47,451 nt of DNA from an uncultured Clostridia bacterium. GTDB lineage: Bacteria; Bacillota; Clostridia; Christensenellales; Borkfalkiaceae. Under the pieces are notes generated by a model that worked only from the letters and a program-made list of their open reading frames with translations, was not told the origin of the DNA and ran no database searches. The stretch covers positions 1-47,451 of the forward strand of contig CANQJF010000014.1 of the NCBI GenBank assembly GCA_947624225.1, written 5' to 3'. Positions 1 through 8,400 of the stretch are shown here, piece by piece (within the stretch, counting starts at the first letter, position 1; every line of letters starts with the position of its first letter). The translations under genes were made by a program, and so were the position numbers.

Positions 1-600
1 GTGGGCTGTGAATGGCGCCGCGACAGGAGGCGTGGCCTCGCCGACGGGGTTGCGGCGGTCCCTGCCGCCGCAACGGATTAAGGGGGTGGGGTGGCAACCA
101 ACTTTGATGAACGGAACATCCCCCCCCACCACCGCCCTCCGGGCAGAGCCTCCCCCCGTTGGGGGTAGGCCTTTCGATTGCTTGCCTTAGCCCGAATTTA
201 TTTCGGGCGTGGGCGACACAATTTGCCGAGCCCTGTCGGCTTGTTGTCCGTTGAAACAGTTAAGAGACAGAACCTGTTAAGGCGCCAACGCCCATTTCCG
301 TCACGGAAATTTGTTTCCTGTCCCATACCATAGCGCTCTACCAAGGGGATACACTCGGGCCCCTTGCGGACCCTCGGTATGACATCGTAAGAAAACAAAT
401 TTCGTGAACATCCCCCCCACCACCGCCTTGCAGGCGGAGCCTCCCCCCCAAAGGGGTAGGCCTTTGGCTCTCCGCTGTCATACCGTCCGCCCGAGGCTTC
501 TATTGTGGACTAAGGGCGTCACGAGGAGCGCAAGCGACGAAGTAGGGCAACGGGCCCGAGTGTATCCCCTCAAACGAAGTCCGCATGCCTGTTCATGGGT
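1..600. repeat. Intergenic repeat mosaic 1
   Basis: No gene is supported here. From left to right I see about 80 bases of GC-rich unique sequence, a C-rich module B (about 80-170, with CCACCACCGCC and GGGGTAGGCC), a module carrying the GCCCGAATTTATTTCGGGC hairpin (about 183-300), an inverted-repeat-bounded module C' (301-407), a second module B (409-462), and a fragment of module A in reverse (about 473-530). The same modules recur in every large gap of the window. The short open frames here fall inside repeat sequence and have no ribosome-binding site. Confidence 0.8.
301..407. repeat. Module C', copy 1 (MITE-like)
   Basis: About 107 bp bounded by imperfect inverted ends of the type TCACG(G)AAATTTGTTT and AAACAAATTTCGTGA. 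The interior carries GGGGATACACTC and GGTATGACA. No coding capacity. Other copies lie at 10826-10934, 15782-15906 and 24546-24655, in both orientations. Confidence 0.7.
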
Positions 601-2256
601 TTAGGCATCATACATGTCGCGTTGGGATCGGCGCGAACTCCGTTCGGAGTGGTATGTGCGGTGATAGGAATCGGACGGGGCCGTGCAGGTGAAGGTAACC
701 ACGTAAAACTCGCCGTTGCGTTCGCCGCTTCCGTTGAAGATCCCCTTGGGCACGATCTTGTTCCATTCCGAGTTGCTTCCCGCATAGTCGCAGACCGTGA
801 TGCCGCAGCAGCAGAAAGTGTATTCGCCGATCTTGGTCACCGAGGAGGGGATGGAGAGACTCGTCACGTCCGAAAGCCCGTAAAATGCCCGTGCGGGGAT
901 CTCGGTCGTTCCGGCGGGGATGGCCAGCGCGCCCGTGAGCTTGGCTCCGCCCACCGTCAACTCGATTCCATCGGCCGCATTGTAGCTGCAGGCGGCGGCG
1001 CCCGCGTCGGCGAGATATTCGGACATGGTACCCTCATAAGTCACTTTGAGCGTCTCCGAACGGCAGCAGTTATAAAAACAGTCGGTGCCGTATGACTTCA
1101 CGCCCTTGGGCAGCGTGAGGGAATCAAGCGACTTGATGCCGTAGAAGGCCTCCTGTGGAACGCGTGTCGTACCCTGTGGTAAAACAAGATTTCCCGCACA
1201 CTTGGTGCCCTCAAAATAGAGTTCTCGCGTATCGGACATGAGATAGCTATCCGCAAAGACGGCATCGTTGAGCCCCAACCAATCGGAGAGCGTGCCCGCA
1301 AAATTTACGGTCATCTGTTGGGCAATTTTGTAAAACGTGTTCTTACCCACCGATTTGAGGGCGGTTCCGAGGGCGATTTTTTGCAATTTCGAACAGGAAT
1401 AGAATGCACTGTTTCCGATGGTTTCAAGCGCAGCTCCGCGCACATCTTCCAGCACGGGGCAGGCATAAAAGGCATAGTCTCCCAGTTCTTTTACTTGGGT
1501 AAGATCGGCGACGGTGAGAGCGGTATCCCAGAATGCAGAACTTCCGATGGCTTTCACACCGCCAAAGTCAACGTTCGCGAGCGCAGTGCAGTGCGTGAAG
1601 GCATTGAATCCGATCTCTTCAATCGTATCGGGCAAAACAACGCGCGTAATCGTCGTGTCGGGGGCCTTTGCATCCGCATGGAAGGCCTTGTTCCCGATCT
1701 TGGTCACGGCCTTGCCCAAGTGGCGTGCGGGAACAATGATCTCCGCTCCCGTCTCTTCACCTCGGCCCGTCACGGTGTAAGTGTTCGTGGTTTCGTCGAG
1801 TTCGAAGGCGAGCAGAGAGGAGGAAAACTCCGCGCCGCAGACGGTGCAAACATCGTCCACGACCGTATGTGTATCTTCTTGATAGCGCTCGGAGCATGCG
1901 GGGCAGGTTTTCCAGTGTGAATTTTCATCGTGCTCCCATGCGGCATCGACATGCACATGCGGGGGCTTATACCCGCAAATCGAACACTCTCCATCGGACA
2001 TGGTATGCTCGGATTTCGCCGAGACCTCGGTTGTATGTTCGCACGTCGCCGCATGCCAATGGTGGGTCTCATCCATCGACCACTCGGTTGAAAACGTATG
2101 TGTATGTACGGGCGGGGCGGGGGTATCCGGCGAATCGGGGACATCGGGATGGTCGGGCGGATTTTGCGGAGAGGGAGAAAGGTTCATACATGCCGAGAGC
2201 GGCAGACAAGCCAATGCGCAGGCAAGCAGACATGCAGCAATTTTCTTTGTTTTCAT
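601..2256 (-). CDS. BspA-like leucine-rich repeat lipoprotein
   Basis: Predicted exported lipoprotein of 551 residues. The N-terminus has basic KTKK, a hydrophobic stretch and a lipobox ending LSAC, then a Pro/Asp-rich linker. Residues of about 45-140 hold two zinc-ribbon-like units (HTHTFSTEW...HWHAATC, ECSICG; HWKTCPAC, VCTVCG). From about 170 onward are LRR_5/BspA-type repeats (GNKAFHADAK, IEEIGFNAFTHC, IGNSAFYSCSKL). BspA-type repeats are known for surface adhesion; the ligand is unknown here. A GTG at 2265 could also open the frame, but AAGAGG at 2265-2270 sits 8 bases before the ATG at 2256 (5 before that at 2259), which favours the internal ATGs. The last ~25 residues look unlike a BspA end and stop where repeat DNA begins, so the 3' end may be altered. 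A perfect promoter and a divergent regulator gene lie upstream. Confidence 0.88.
   Translation of the reverse strand: MKTKKIAACLLACALACLPLSACMNLSPSPQNPPDHPDVPDSPDTPAPPVHTHTFSTEWSMDETHHWHAATCEHTTEVSAKSEHTMSDGECSICGYKPPHVHVDAAWEHDENSHWKTCPACSERYQEDTHTVVDDVCTVCGAEFSSSLLAFELDETTNTYTVTGRGEETGAEIIVPARHLGKAVTKIGNKAFHADAKAPDTTITRVVLPDTIEEIGFNAFTHCTALANVDFGGVKAIGSSAFWDTALTVADLTQVKELGDYAFYACPVLEDVRGAALETIGNSAFYSCSKLQKIALGTALKSVGKNTFYKIAQQMTVNFAGTLSDWLGLNDAVFADSYLMSDTRELYFEGTKCAGNLVLPQGTTRVPQEAFYGIKSLDSLTLPKGVKSYGTDCFYNCCRSETLKVTYEGTMSEYLADAGAAACSYNAADGIELTVGGAKLTGALAIPAGTTEIPARAFYGLSDVTSLSIPSSVTKIGEYTFCCCGITVCDYAGSNSEWNKIVPKGIFNGSGERNGEFYVVTFTCTAPSDSYHRTYHSERSSRRSQRDMYDA
1019..1030 (+). repeat. TCGGACATGGTA 12-mer, exact copy 1
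   Basis: Inside the BspA-like gene, antisense to it; the gene reads it as Thr-Met-Ser. See the finding on this motif. Confidence 0.8.
1994..2005 (+). repeat. TCGGACATGGTA 12-mer, exact copy 2
   Basis: Also in the BspA-like gene and again read as Thr-Met-Ser, but in an unrelated domain (the zinc-ribbon-like region rather than the LRRs). Confidence 0.8.
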
Positions 2257-2279
2257 CATGTGCACCTCTTTTTTTCTTT

Positions 2280-2308
2280 ATTATACCTAACCAACAGTTA
2301 GTTGTCAA
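2280..2308 (-). promoter_or_regulatory. Perfect sigma-A promoter of the BspA-like gene
   Basis: On the minus strand, TTGACA (2308-2303), a 17-base spacer and TATAAT (2285-2280). Both hexamers match consensus exactly. The expected start is only about 15-20 bases before the ribosome-binding site. Operator-like repeats overlap the spacer and the -35 box, so the promoter would be strong unless repressed. Confidence 0.9.
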
Positions 2309-2328
2309 GCAAAAACTAACTAATAGTT
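2293..2328. promoter_or_regulatory. Paired operator-like repeats between divergent genes
   Basis: AACAGTTAGTT (2293-2303) and AACTAATAGTT (2318-2328) match at 8 of 11 positions and start 25 bp apart. The second is an odd-centred palindrome (AACTA-n-TAGTT). An 8-bp inverted repeat, AGTTAGTT/AACTAACT (2296-2303 and 2314-2321), links them. The first lies in the BspA promoter spacer and reaches its -35; the second covers the likely -10 of the regulator gene. The layout fits an autoregulating repressor, which is inference. Confidence 0.65.
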
Positions 2329-2330
2329 AT
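2302..2330 (+). promoter_or_regulatory. Likely promoter of the XRE regulator
   Basis: TTGTCA (2302-2307), a 17-base spacer and AGTTAT (2325-2330). The -10 is weak; TTATAT two bases further is an alternative. The -35 overlaps the -35 of the divergent BspA promoter. Confidence 0.5.
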
Positions 2331-2356
2331 ATATTTTGAAAATGAGGGACATGATG

Positions 2357-2566
2357 ATGAGTGAGATGATCAAAGAGAGATTGCGGGAAGAGTTACGGGC
2401 AAGCGGGTTGACGACGGTGGAGATTGCGAGGCGGGTAGGCGTCTCCCCCGAGATGATTACGCAGTATATGACGACCAAGAAGCTACCCAAACTCGACACA
2501 TTTGCGCGGCTATGCAAGGAACTTGAACTCTCTGCCGACTATATCCTCGGCTTGACAGACGCATAG
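2357..2566 (+). CDS. Small XRE/Cro-type DNA-binding regulator
   Basis: A 69-residue protein that is essentially one helix-turn-helix domain. TTVEIARRVGVSPEMITQYM supplies the two HTH helices, followed by KLPKLDTFARLCKELELSADYILGL, typical of the XRE (Cro/CI) family. It has no second domain, so any effector sensing is not visible. TTG at 2336 and ATGs at 2351 and 2354 also open the frame; GAGGG at 2344-2348 is 8 bases from 2357 and 5 from 2354. It is divergent from the BspA-like lipoprotein gene and shares a 90-bp intergenic region with it, so it probably controls that gene and itself. Confidence 0.88.
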   Translation: MSEMIKERLREELRASGLTTVEIARRVGVSPEMITQYMTTKKLPKLDTFARLCKELELSADYILGLTDA

Positions 2567-2860
2567 CCTCGAGGACGGAGCCGAGGCAAGAGGGGTTTTC
2601 TCTGCTTCCTTTTTACGTTGAGTGTCCGCCCGAGGCGGCTTCTATTGTGGTCTAAGCGCGTCACGAGCGCCAACGGCGCATGAGCCCCCTCCATGGGAGG
2701 GGGAGTAGGGGGTGGGGTGGCGACCAAGCATGGGAAACGGGCAATCCCCCCCACCACCGCCTTGCAGGCGGAGCCTCCCCCCGTTGGGGGTAGGCCTTGG
2801 GCCGTGCTGTCATACCGAGGGCGAAGCCCGAGTGTATCCCCTCTACGAAGTCCGCCCTAT
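2567..2860. repeat. Intergenic repeat mosaic 2
   Basis: Contains a module A tail in reverse (about 2619-2670), a full module B (about 2684-2796) and a fragment resembling the interior of C' (GTCATACCGAGGGC...GAGTGTATCCCC, about 2810-2843). The 3' end of the DUF6291 gene overlaps this repeat DNA. Confidence 0.75.
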
Positions 2861-3389
2861 GGGCGCCGAAACGGCTCCTCCGCTCCGCATAGAACAGGTC
2901 AAAGGCCGCGCGGGAATCCAAAAACCGGGCGCGAGCCATGGAACTGTTCGAAGAAAATTTTTTGCCGCGAGTATTTCCCCGAGTAGGCCTGCTTGGGGTG
3001 GGCCTACTCGGGGCATTTTCATTCTCATTCACATTCACATTTTCTTTATCATTTACATTAAGGGGGGTGTTTGTGTCATCACTTTTGCACGCATTTTTAC
3101 ATGCAATTTGACTGTCATTTTTACCCTCGTTTACGGGTGTAATTTCGTCCTCCGAAGCGGTGTCTTTTGCCCGCTTTTTCGCGCGCTCATAGCGACGGTT
3201 GCAGGCGTCTATCTGAGGCTTGATCGCGGACATGATGGCCTGCAATTGCGTCGGAAGCTCGATTTCCACACCCTCAAAGGCGTACATGCAGAGGGCCTCG
3301 AAGAGGGGCCAACGGGCGGACTTTTTCACCAAGGAAAACAGCTCAAAAAACGACTCGTAAAACACAAAACTTTTTCTCTTTTTTTGCAT
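2661..3389 (-). CDS. DUF6291-type phage-like protein, 3' end in repeat DNA
   Basis: The N-terminal ~65 residues (KSFVFYESFFELFSLVKK, PLFEALCMYAFEGVEIELP, MSAIKPQIDACNRRYERAKK) resemble DUF6291, a domain found in phage and prophage replication-region proteins. Next come a polar stretch rich in Asn/Asp/Glu (VNVNENENA) and a PSRPT repeat. From about residue 178 the frame is translated from intergenic repeat modules and ends WRGLMRRWRS, which is not a credible domain. I read this as a phage-derived gene whose original 3' end was replaced by repeat insertion. Whether it is functional is unknown. No phage genes accompany it, and no clear ribosome-binding site or promoter was identified. Confidence 0.6.
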   Translation of the reverse strand: MQKKRKSFVFYESFFELFSLVKKSARWPLFEALCMYAFEGVEIELPTQLQAIMSAIKPQIDACNRRYERAKKRAKDTASEDEITPVNEGKNDSQIACKNACKSDDTNTPLNVNDKENVNVNENENAPSRPTPSRPTRGNTRGKKFSSNSSMARARFLDSRAAFDLFYAERRSRFGAHRADFVEGIHSGFALGMTARPKAYPQRGEAPPARRWWGGLPVSHAWSPPHPLLPLPWRGLMRRWRS

Positions 3390-3490
3390 GATTTTTCTCC
3401 AAACAAATGTTTATTTCTTGATTCTATTATAGCACAGATTTTGTGGTTTGGAGCGCTTATCTGACATGTTTTTTTGGGGAAAATTTATTA

Positions 3491-3738
3491 TGTCATTTCG
3501 AGCGGAGGCGAAGCCGAAGTCGAGAAATCTCTACCTTATGAGTCGTTCTACCTATGCTTGGTCGTAGTAAGATTTCTCGCAGATGAGCTGTTCGTTGAAA
3601 GCCATGCGAAATCGGCTCGAAATGACAAATTAAGCCCCGTCGGCTACTTTGCGCCGTTGGCGCTCGTGTCGCCCTTAGTCTACAATAGAAGCCTCGGGCG
3701 GGCGAAATGACAAACAAGCCTCGGGCGGGCGAAATGAC
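3491..3738 (+). repeat. Module A, copy 1 (MITE-like), with duplicated tail
   Basis: Starts TGTCATTTCGAGCGGAG and has internal inverted segments GAGAAATCT and AGATTTCTC. The first boundary is GCTCGAAATGACA (ends 3627). A tail with GTCGGCTAC, GCGCTCGTGTCGCCC and ACAATAGAAGCCTCGGGC follows, ending CGAAATGACA (3712), and the last 26 bp are repeated to 3738. Non-coding; ends are inverted (TGTCATTTCG/CGAAATGACA). Confidence 0.75.
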
Positions 3739-3763
3739 ATGATTCACGAGCAGATGCTCTAAT

Positions 3764-3985
3764 TGTCATTTCGAACGGAGCGTTAGCGGAGTCGAGAAAT
3801 CTCTACCTTATGAGTCGTTCTACCTATGCTTGGTCGTAGTAAGATTTCTCGCAGATGGGCAGTTCGTTGAAAGTCAAACCTGTTCGGCTCGAAATGACAT
3901 ATCAAGCCCCGTCGGCTACTTCGTCGCTTGCGCTCCTCGTGTCGCCCTTAGACCACAATAGAAGCCTCGGGCGGGCGAAATGACA
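3764..3985 (+). repeat. Module A, copy 2
   Basis: Same structure as copy 1 and in the same orientation, 25 bp further on. The boundaries are TGTCATTTCGAACGGAG and GCGAAATGACA. Confidence 0.75.
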
Positions 3986-4059
3986 GCAAGGCCTAGCCCA
4001 TGGAGGGGGCTGAGGAAGGGCAAGATAAACCGATTGTATATATGCTATAAAAAGGGTAG

Positions 4060-4096
4060 AAAAAAAAGGACCTTACGGTATGGTAGGATCCTTTTT
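4060..4096 (-). terminator. Terminator of the rpsF-ssb-rpsR operon
   Basis: AAGGACCTTAC (4066-4076) pairs with GTAGGATCCTT (4083-4093) at 10 of 11 positions around a 6-base loop. A runs precede it and T runs follow, so it could act on either strand. On the minus strand it gives a hairpin followed by eight U's. Confidence 0.8.
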
Positions 4097-4251
4097 ATGA
4101 TTGATTTCTGCTGGAAAGATATCTATGCCCCGACAGGAAGATTTACTTGGTATCTTTCATGGAAATAGGGGTTGTATCTTTACAATAGCTCTTTGCGCTT
4201 AGCCCGATAGCCCGGCTGTGGTGCAAAGCCTTTGGGCGCAGCTTTCCCTTT

Positions 4252-4584
4252 TTAGTCTGCTCTGAAAGGCAGAAGAGCGGCGATGCGGGCGCGCTTGATG
4301 GCGATGGAGAGCTCTCTCTGATGCTTTGCGCAGGTCCCGGTCATGCGGCGGGGCAAAATCTTGCCGCCCTCCGCGATGAACTTTTTCAATTTCGCCGTAT
4401 CTTTGTAATCGATCTCAGACTTCTCCTGGCAGAAGAGGCAGACCTTTTTAAAGTTCTGCTTCTTAAAGCCCTTTTTGGCGGGGCGGTCGCCCTTTTCGCC
4501 TTTCTCCGCTTTTTCGCGGGGAGCGGCGGTCTCGGCCGGAGCTGCCATCTCTTCGGGAGCAGTCATAACTTCGTTTTCTTCCAT
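4252..4584 (-). CDS. rpsR: Ribosomal protein bS18
   Basis: 110 residues. The C-terminal ~65 ([53 protein letters not shown]) are classic bS18, which pairs with bS6 on the 30S platform. CxxC and CAKH could bind zinc as in cysteine-containing bS18 forms. The N-terminus has about 45 extra residues rich in Glu/Ala/Pro/Lys, longer than the ~75-80 residue norm. AAGGAG lies 8 bases before the ATG. It is the last gene of the operon, 53 bp after ssb. Confidence 0.97.
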   Translation of the reverse strand: MEENEVMTAPEEMAAPAETAAPREKAEKGEKGDRPAKKGFKKQNFKKVCLFCQEKSEIDYKDTAKLKKFIAEGGKILPRRMTGTCAKHQRELSIAIKRARIAALLPFRAD

Positions 4585-4615
4585 AACGATGTCTCCTTAT
4601 AATGCTTTTTGGGGG

Positions 4616-4637
4616 TACCATGTCCGAGGACACGGTG
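4616..4637 (-). repeat. TCGGACATGGTA exact copy 3, within a hairpin between ssb and rpsR
   Basis: The 12-mer (4616-4627) is intergenic here, so no protein constraint explains it. It forms half of an inverted repeat: ACCATGTCC (4617-4625) against GGACACGGT (4628-4636) with one mismatch. The hairpin could influence rpsR translation or mRNA processing; that is inference. Confidence 0.65.
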
Positions 4638-5069
4638 TTAGAATGGAATATCTCCGTCGTCGTCGAAGGATTCGAGCTGGGCGCGCTTTTTGGTGGCGTG
4701 GCCCTGTGAAGCGGGGGGAGCGTCGTAAAAATCTCCGCCGCCGTTCTCCTGGTTGCGAGGGGAGAGGAACTCCACATCTTGTGCGATAATGTCTACCGCG
4801 GTGCGGCGTTGGCCTTGATTATCTTCGTAGTTGCGCATCTGGATGCTGCCCGAGACGGCCACTTTGGAGCCTTTCTTCACGCAGCGTGCAATGGTGTCTG
4901 CAAGGCCGCGCCATGCGGTGACGTTGAAGAAATCCGTTTGGCGTTCGCCGTCTTGCGACGTGTAGGCGCGGTTGACCGCGATTGCAAAGTGGCAGACGCT
5001 CACGCCGCCGTTTGTCTGAGAGATCTCGGGGTCGCGCGTGAGGTTGCCGATCAAAAACACCTTATTCAT
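4638..5069 (-). CDS. ssb: Single-stranded DNA-binding protein
   Basis: 143 residues. The N-terminal ~105 form the OB fold (MNKVFLIGNLTRDPEI, FAIAVNRAY, TDFFNVTAWRGLADTIARCVKKGSKVAVSGSI split over the track). A flexible Gly/Gln-rich linker follows, and the protein ends in the acidic tip DDDGDIPF that recruits replication and repair partners. It binds ssDNA as a tetramer in known homologues. It starts 3 bases after rpsF stops, so the two are probably translationally coupled. Confidence 0.97.
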   Translation of the reverse strand: MNKVFLIGNLTRDPEISQTNGGVSVCHFAIAVNRAYTSQDGERQTDFFNVTAWRGLADTIARCVKKGSKVAVSGSIQMRNYEDNQGQRRTAVDIIAQDVEFLSPRNQENGGGDFYDAPPASQGHATKKRAQLESFDDDGDIPF

Positions 5070-5072
5070 TTC

Positions 5073-5360
5073 TTATTCCTCGACTTTCGTGATCATGCGG
5101 CGAAGAACAGCGCTCGAAATGCCCGCAACGCGGTCGAGCTCGGCGATGGTCTTGCCCGGTGCTTTGAAGGTCATGAGCGTGTAGAAAGCATCCGACTTAT
5201 AGTCGATGGTGTACGCCGTCTTTTTGGTGCCCCATTTGTCGAGTGCTTCCACATTGCCGCCCATAGAGGTGACGATATCGGCATACTTTTTAAGTTCGGC
5301 CTCGCGTGCGTCCTCCTCCATGTCGCTTCTGAGCAGAATGAGCATTTCATACTTCTGCAT
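5073..5360 (-). CDS. rpsF: Ribosomal protein bS6
   Basis: 95 residues from MQKYEMLILLRSDMEEDARE. Contains the family hallmarks KWGTKKTAYTIDYKSDAFY and MTFKAPGKTIAELDRV, with ITKVEE at the end. It binds bS18 on the small subunit. The frame is open to 5396, but GGGAGG sits 10 bases before the ATG at 5360 and the upstream portion is the leader. First gene of rpsF-ssb-rpsR, and probably autoregulated through the leader hairpin. Confidence 0.96.
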   Translation of the reverse strand: MQKYEMLILLRSDMEEDAREAELKKYADIVTSMGGNVEALDKWGTKKTAYTIDYKSDAFYTLMTFKAPGKTIAELDRVAGISSAVLRRMITKVEE

Positions 5361-5425
5361 ACTATTTTTACCTCCCGGTCTTATTCGGCGCAACAACGCG
5401 TGTTGCGCAAGGTTTTCGACTTTTC
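5361..5425 (-). promoter_or_regulatory. rpsF leader hairpin, candidate S6:S18 binding site
   Basis: In the minus-strand transcript, GCGCAACA (5408-5401) pairs with UGUUGCGC (5395-5388) around a 5-base loop, 8 perfect bp. CCG follows directly and again just before the Shine-Dalgarno (GACCGGGAGG). Many bacteria have an S6:S18-binding leader with conserved CCG bases here. The fit to that family is suggested by position and sequence, not proven. Confidence 0.5.
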
Positions 5426-5431
5426 CTTAGT

Positions 5432-5460
5432 ATTATACCTGTTTTTGCTCCGCAAGTCAA
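5432..5460 (-). promoter_or_regulatory. Promoter of rpsF-ssb-rpsR
   Basis: TTGACT (5460-5455), 17-base spacer, TATAAT (5437-5432). Start expected near 5425, giving a leader of about 65 bases. The promoter begins 38 bp after the stop of the next upstream gene, with no terminator visible between them. Confidence 0.9.
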
Positions 5461-5497
5461 CGGCTTTTGCGCTGCTACATGGGGAATTTTTGGGAAA

Positions 5498-8400
5498 TTA
5501 ACCTTTTTCAGCGCCGCTACCGCTTGCCCCCGGCAGGTTGCCAAGCGCGGTGTCTACTTGTTTGATGAGGCCCTTGACGAGCGCCACGACTTCGCTGATC
5601 TTGACGTCGTTGAGGTTGGAAGCGGTGTTGTCTTTGTTGTCCGCCCCCGTGAAAGTGACCTGCCCTTCGTTGAGCCATTTAAGTTCTTTAAAGCTATAAA
5701 AAGGATTCTCATCGAGCATGCCGTGGAAATAGAGCTCCCAGAGGGTGGTTTCCGTCATAGTGGTGTTGATGCCCGTGATGAGGCCGTCCACTTCCAGAAT
5801 GGGCTTGGAGGCATCATAGGTGATGAGGCCCGCGGTCTCGGGTTCGGTGGGTTCGCTCTCCTTTGCAAGCAGCAGATACCACACGCCTTCAAGGTAGCGG
5901 TCGAGCTCGACGGGAGCTTCTCCCTCTTCCACATAGCGGTAGTGTTCCTCGATGGGGTTGGCCTTTTGATCGGGATAGACCTTTCCGTCTTTGTCCGTGT
6001 AAACTTCATAGACATGGGTGCGCTCGATGACATAGTCATAGGCGTCCGCCGTCACCTTGCCCTCTGCATCTTTCACGGCTTTCTTGTGGCGAAGTTCATA
6101 CGTCTTGCCCTTTGCGGCGAGGTGGCTTCTGTCTATCTCGGTGACACCTTCGATGACTGTTTGTGCAAAATCGTATTTGGTATCCACGCTAACGTCATAT
6201 TCGCCGTTTGCGTTCATATCCTTGAAATAGAAGTCGATGACGCGTTCGAGGTCGACGCGCTGCATCTCCGTCTTGGGCTCCTCGCCCTCTTCGGAGACGG
6301 TCACCTCGTGCTCATAGTAGAGGCTGTATTTGTCCTGTTTGAGTTCATACGTCTGCCCATCCACGGTGCAGGTGAGCTTGCCGTCCGCCTCGCTGACGGT
6401 GACCTTCGTCCATGTGGAGGGATCGCTGTTGTCGTATTTGACTTCCCGATAGATATACACGGGCGTGAGCACGATCTCTTCCTCGAAGTAGTAGGGGGTC
6501 TGCCAAGGTTTTTTAGGGTCGTTTTCACGGTTGGCCTTGACGATGGCGGCATCCGTCTTGACCGTTTGGTCCACGGGGCTGTCTGAGCCATCCTTGTTGA
6601 GATAATACTTGGCCTCGACTTCCGTCTTGGAACTCGTTAAGACATAGTACGTCGTGACATCGGAGGCCTTGATGGCGCGGGTGACGTCCTTCCTCTCTCC
6701 ACTCGGTTGCAACTCTTTCACTGTGATTGTAAACGGGTGCGGCAGGTAGGGGTTTTCGGAGGCCTTATAAGGCGTCTCGGACAATTCGGAGGGATTTTCG
6801 GGATTTTTCGGTTTCAGGTTATATTGGCCCTCTGCATGGTTTTTGAAGTAATCCTCATAGAACTTCTGATAACCCTTGTTGTCCTTGATCTCCATGAAGG
6901 AGAACATCTCGTCCGCGAACACTTTCCCGATGGGGAGGGTCTCCATATCGTTGGCGAGCGTGTCGACGGTGCTGTCTGCAAGGTGTTTGAGGATCTTGTT
7001 TTCCATGATGTCATCTTCGCCGAGGATCTGGGTGAGGGTGAGGGTGTCGACGCGGTCCTGCAAGGAGCCGATGGGGCAATCGGAGAGGGAGACGAGGATG
7101 CCGCCCTTGGAGGCATCGATCGTCATGACGTCGCCGAGGGTGAGGGAGTTGATCTTGTCTTGGTCGGTGAGCTCGCTGATGCTCCAATCTTTCATGGCCT
7201 GCATGATGCCCGAAGATTCTTCGCCGATCTCCACGACGTTGCCGATTTTGAGGCGGTCGATGCGGGCTTGGTCGCCGAGGTCGTCGAGCGTCCAATTCCT
7301 CATGGCCTGTAAGATGCCCGAGCTCGGCTGCTTGGTGCCTCCTTGGCTGTCATCCTCCGTGCCGTCGTTGATTTCGAGCACGTCGGAGAGTTTGAGGCTG
7401 TCGATGGTGTCTTGCTGTTTCATTTGGGCGAGCGTCTTGCCGGCGAGGGCCTGCATGATGCGCGAATCGGATTCCTCGCCGAGCACATCGGAGAGTTTGA
7501 GCGATTCGATCTTGTTTTGGTCGGAGAGGTCGCCGATGGTCCAATCTTTCATGGCCCGCATGATGGCGGAGGAGTTGGAATCGATGTCCATGGTGTCGCC
7601 GATCTTCATGCCCTCGACCAAGTTTGCATCCTTGTCCGTGAGGTCGGAGATCTTCTTCTTGGAATAGGGTTTGCCCGCGGGATCGTTCGGGTCGGGGAGC
7701 ATGGTGATGCCCGTTATGGTCTGTTCGCCGTTCTTGATCTCGTATTCATAGACAAATCTGCCGCCGCCCACATATTGCAGTTCGTCCACTTCCTGCCCCT
7801 GCTCGTTCTTGACTTTGACGGTCTCGGTGGGGTAACCGACGGTGCCGTCCTCCTTGGTTTCGAGCAGGTAGCCGTATTGGGTGACGAGCTGCCCCTCGGC
7901 ATCGTGATATTGGTTGGTGGCGGGGTCTTGCGTGTAGGGGGCCTCGCCCTTTGCCATCTCGGGGCCGTAAGCGAGGTAGTGCATGAGCTTATCCGAGGAG
8001 AGCTCGATGCTCATGAGCGTCTCCACTTCCATGCCCTCGATGAGGGTGCTCGAATTCTCGGTGAAGCTCCCCATCTTGGTGGGGTAATCCGCTCCGTGGC
8101 CGTCGAGCATGACGATTTGGCCGTTTTGGAGCTGCCAATCGGTGCCGCGGGAGCCGTATGCGAGCGAATACATGACGCCGTTGCTGTTGATCTTATCCTC
8201 CGTGACATCGGTGTCGATGCCGAGCATGGTGCCCAGTTCGAGGCTGTTGATGACGGCATTGGAGTGATTCATGAGGGCGTCGAGGGTGGTGGGGAAGGTG
8301 TGCACATAGGTCTCGCTCCCGGAGCCCTCGGCCTCCTGTTTGTCCGCGAGGGCGGCCTTGGAGGCAGTTTGGTCGGAGACCACCTTGATCTTGCCGTTCT

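Larger units (their letters stand above)
3390..4251. other. Gene-free stretch before the rpsF operon end
   Basis: No gene is supported. It holds two module A repeats (3491-3738 and 3764-3985), a fragment of module B (about 3988-4010), a bidirectional terminator (about 4060-4096) and about 155 bases (4097-4251) with no recognisable element. On the minus strand these 155 bases are the trailer of the rpsF-ssb-rpsR transcript and contain G+C-rich runs that could pair (GGGCTATCGGGCTAAGCGC). Confidence 0.7.

Noticed and set aside
2661-3389. Prophage around the DUF6291 gene and XRE regulator
   Set aside because: No integrase, portal, capsid or attachment sites nearby; single relic gene only.
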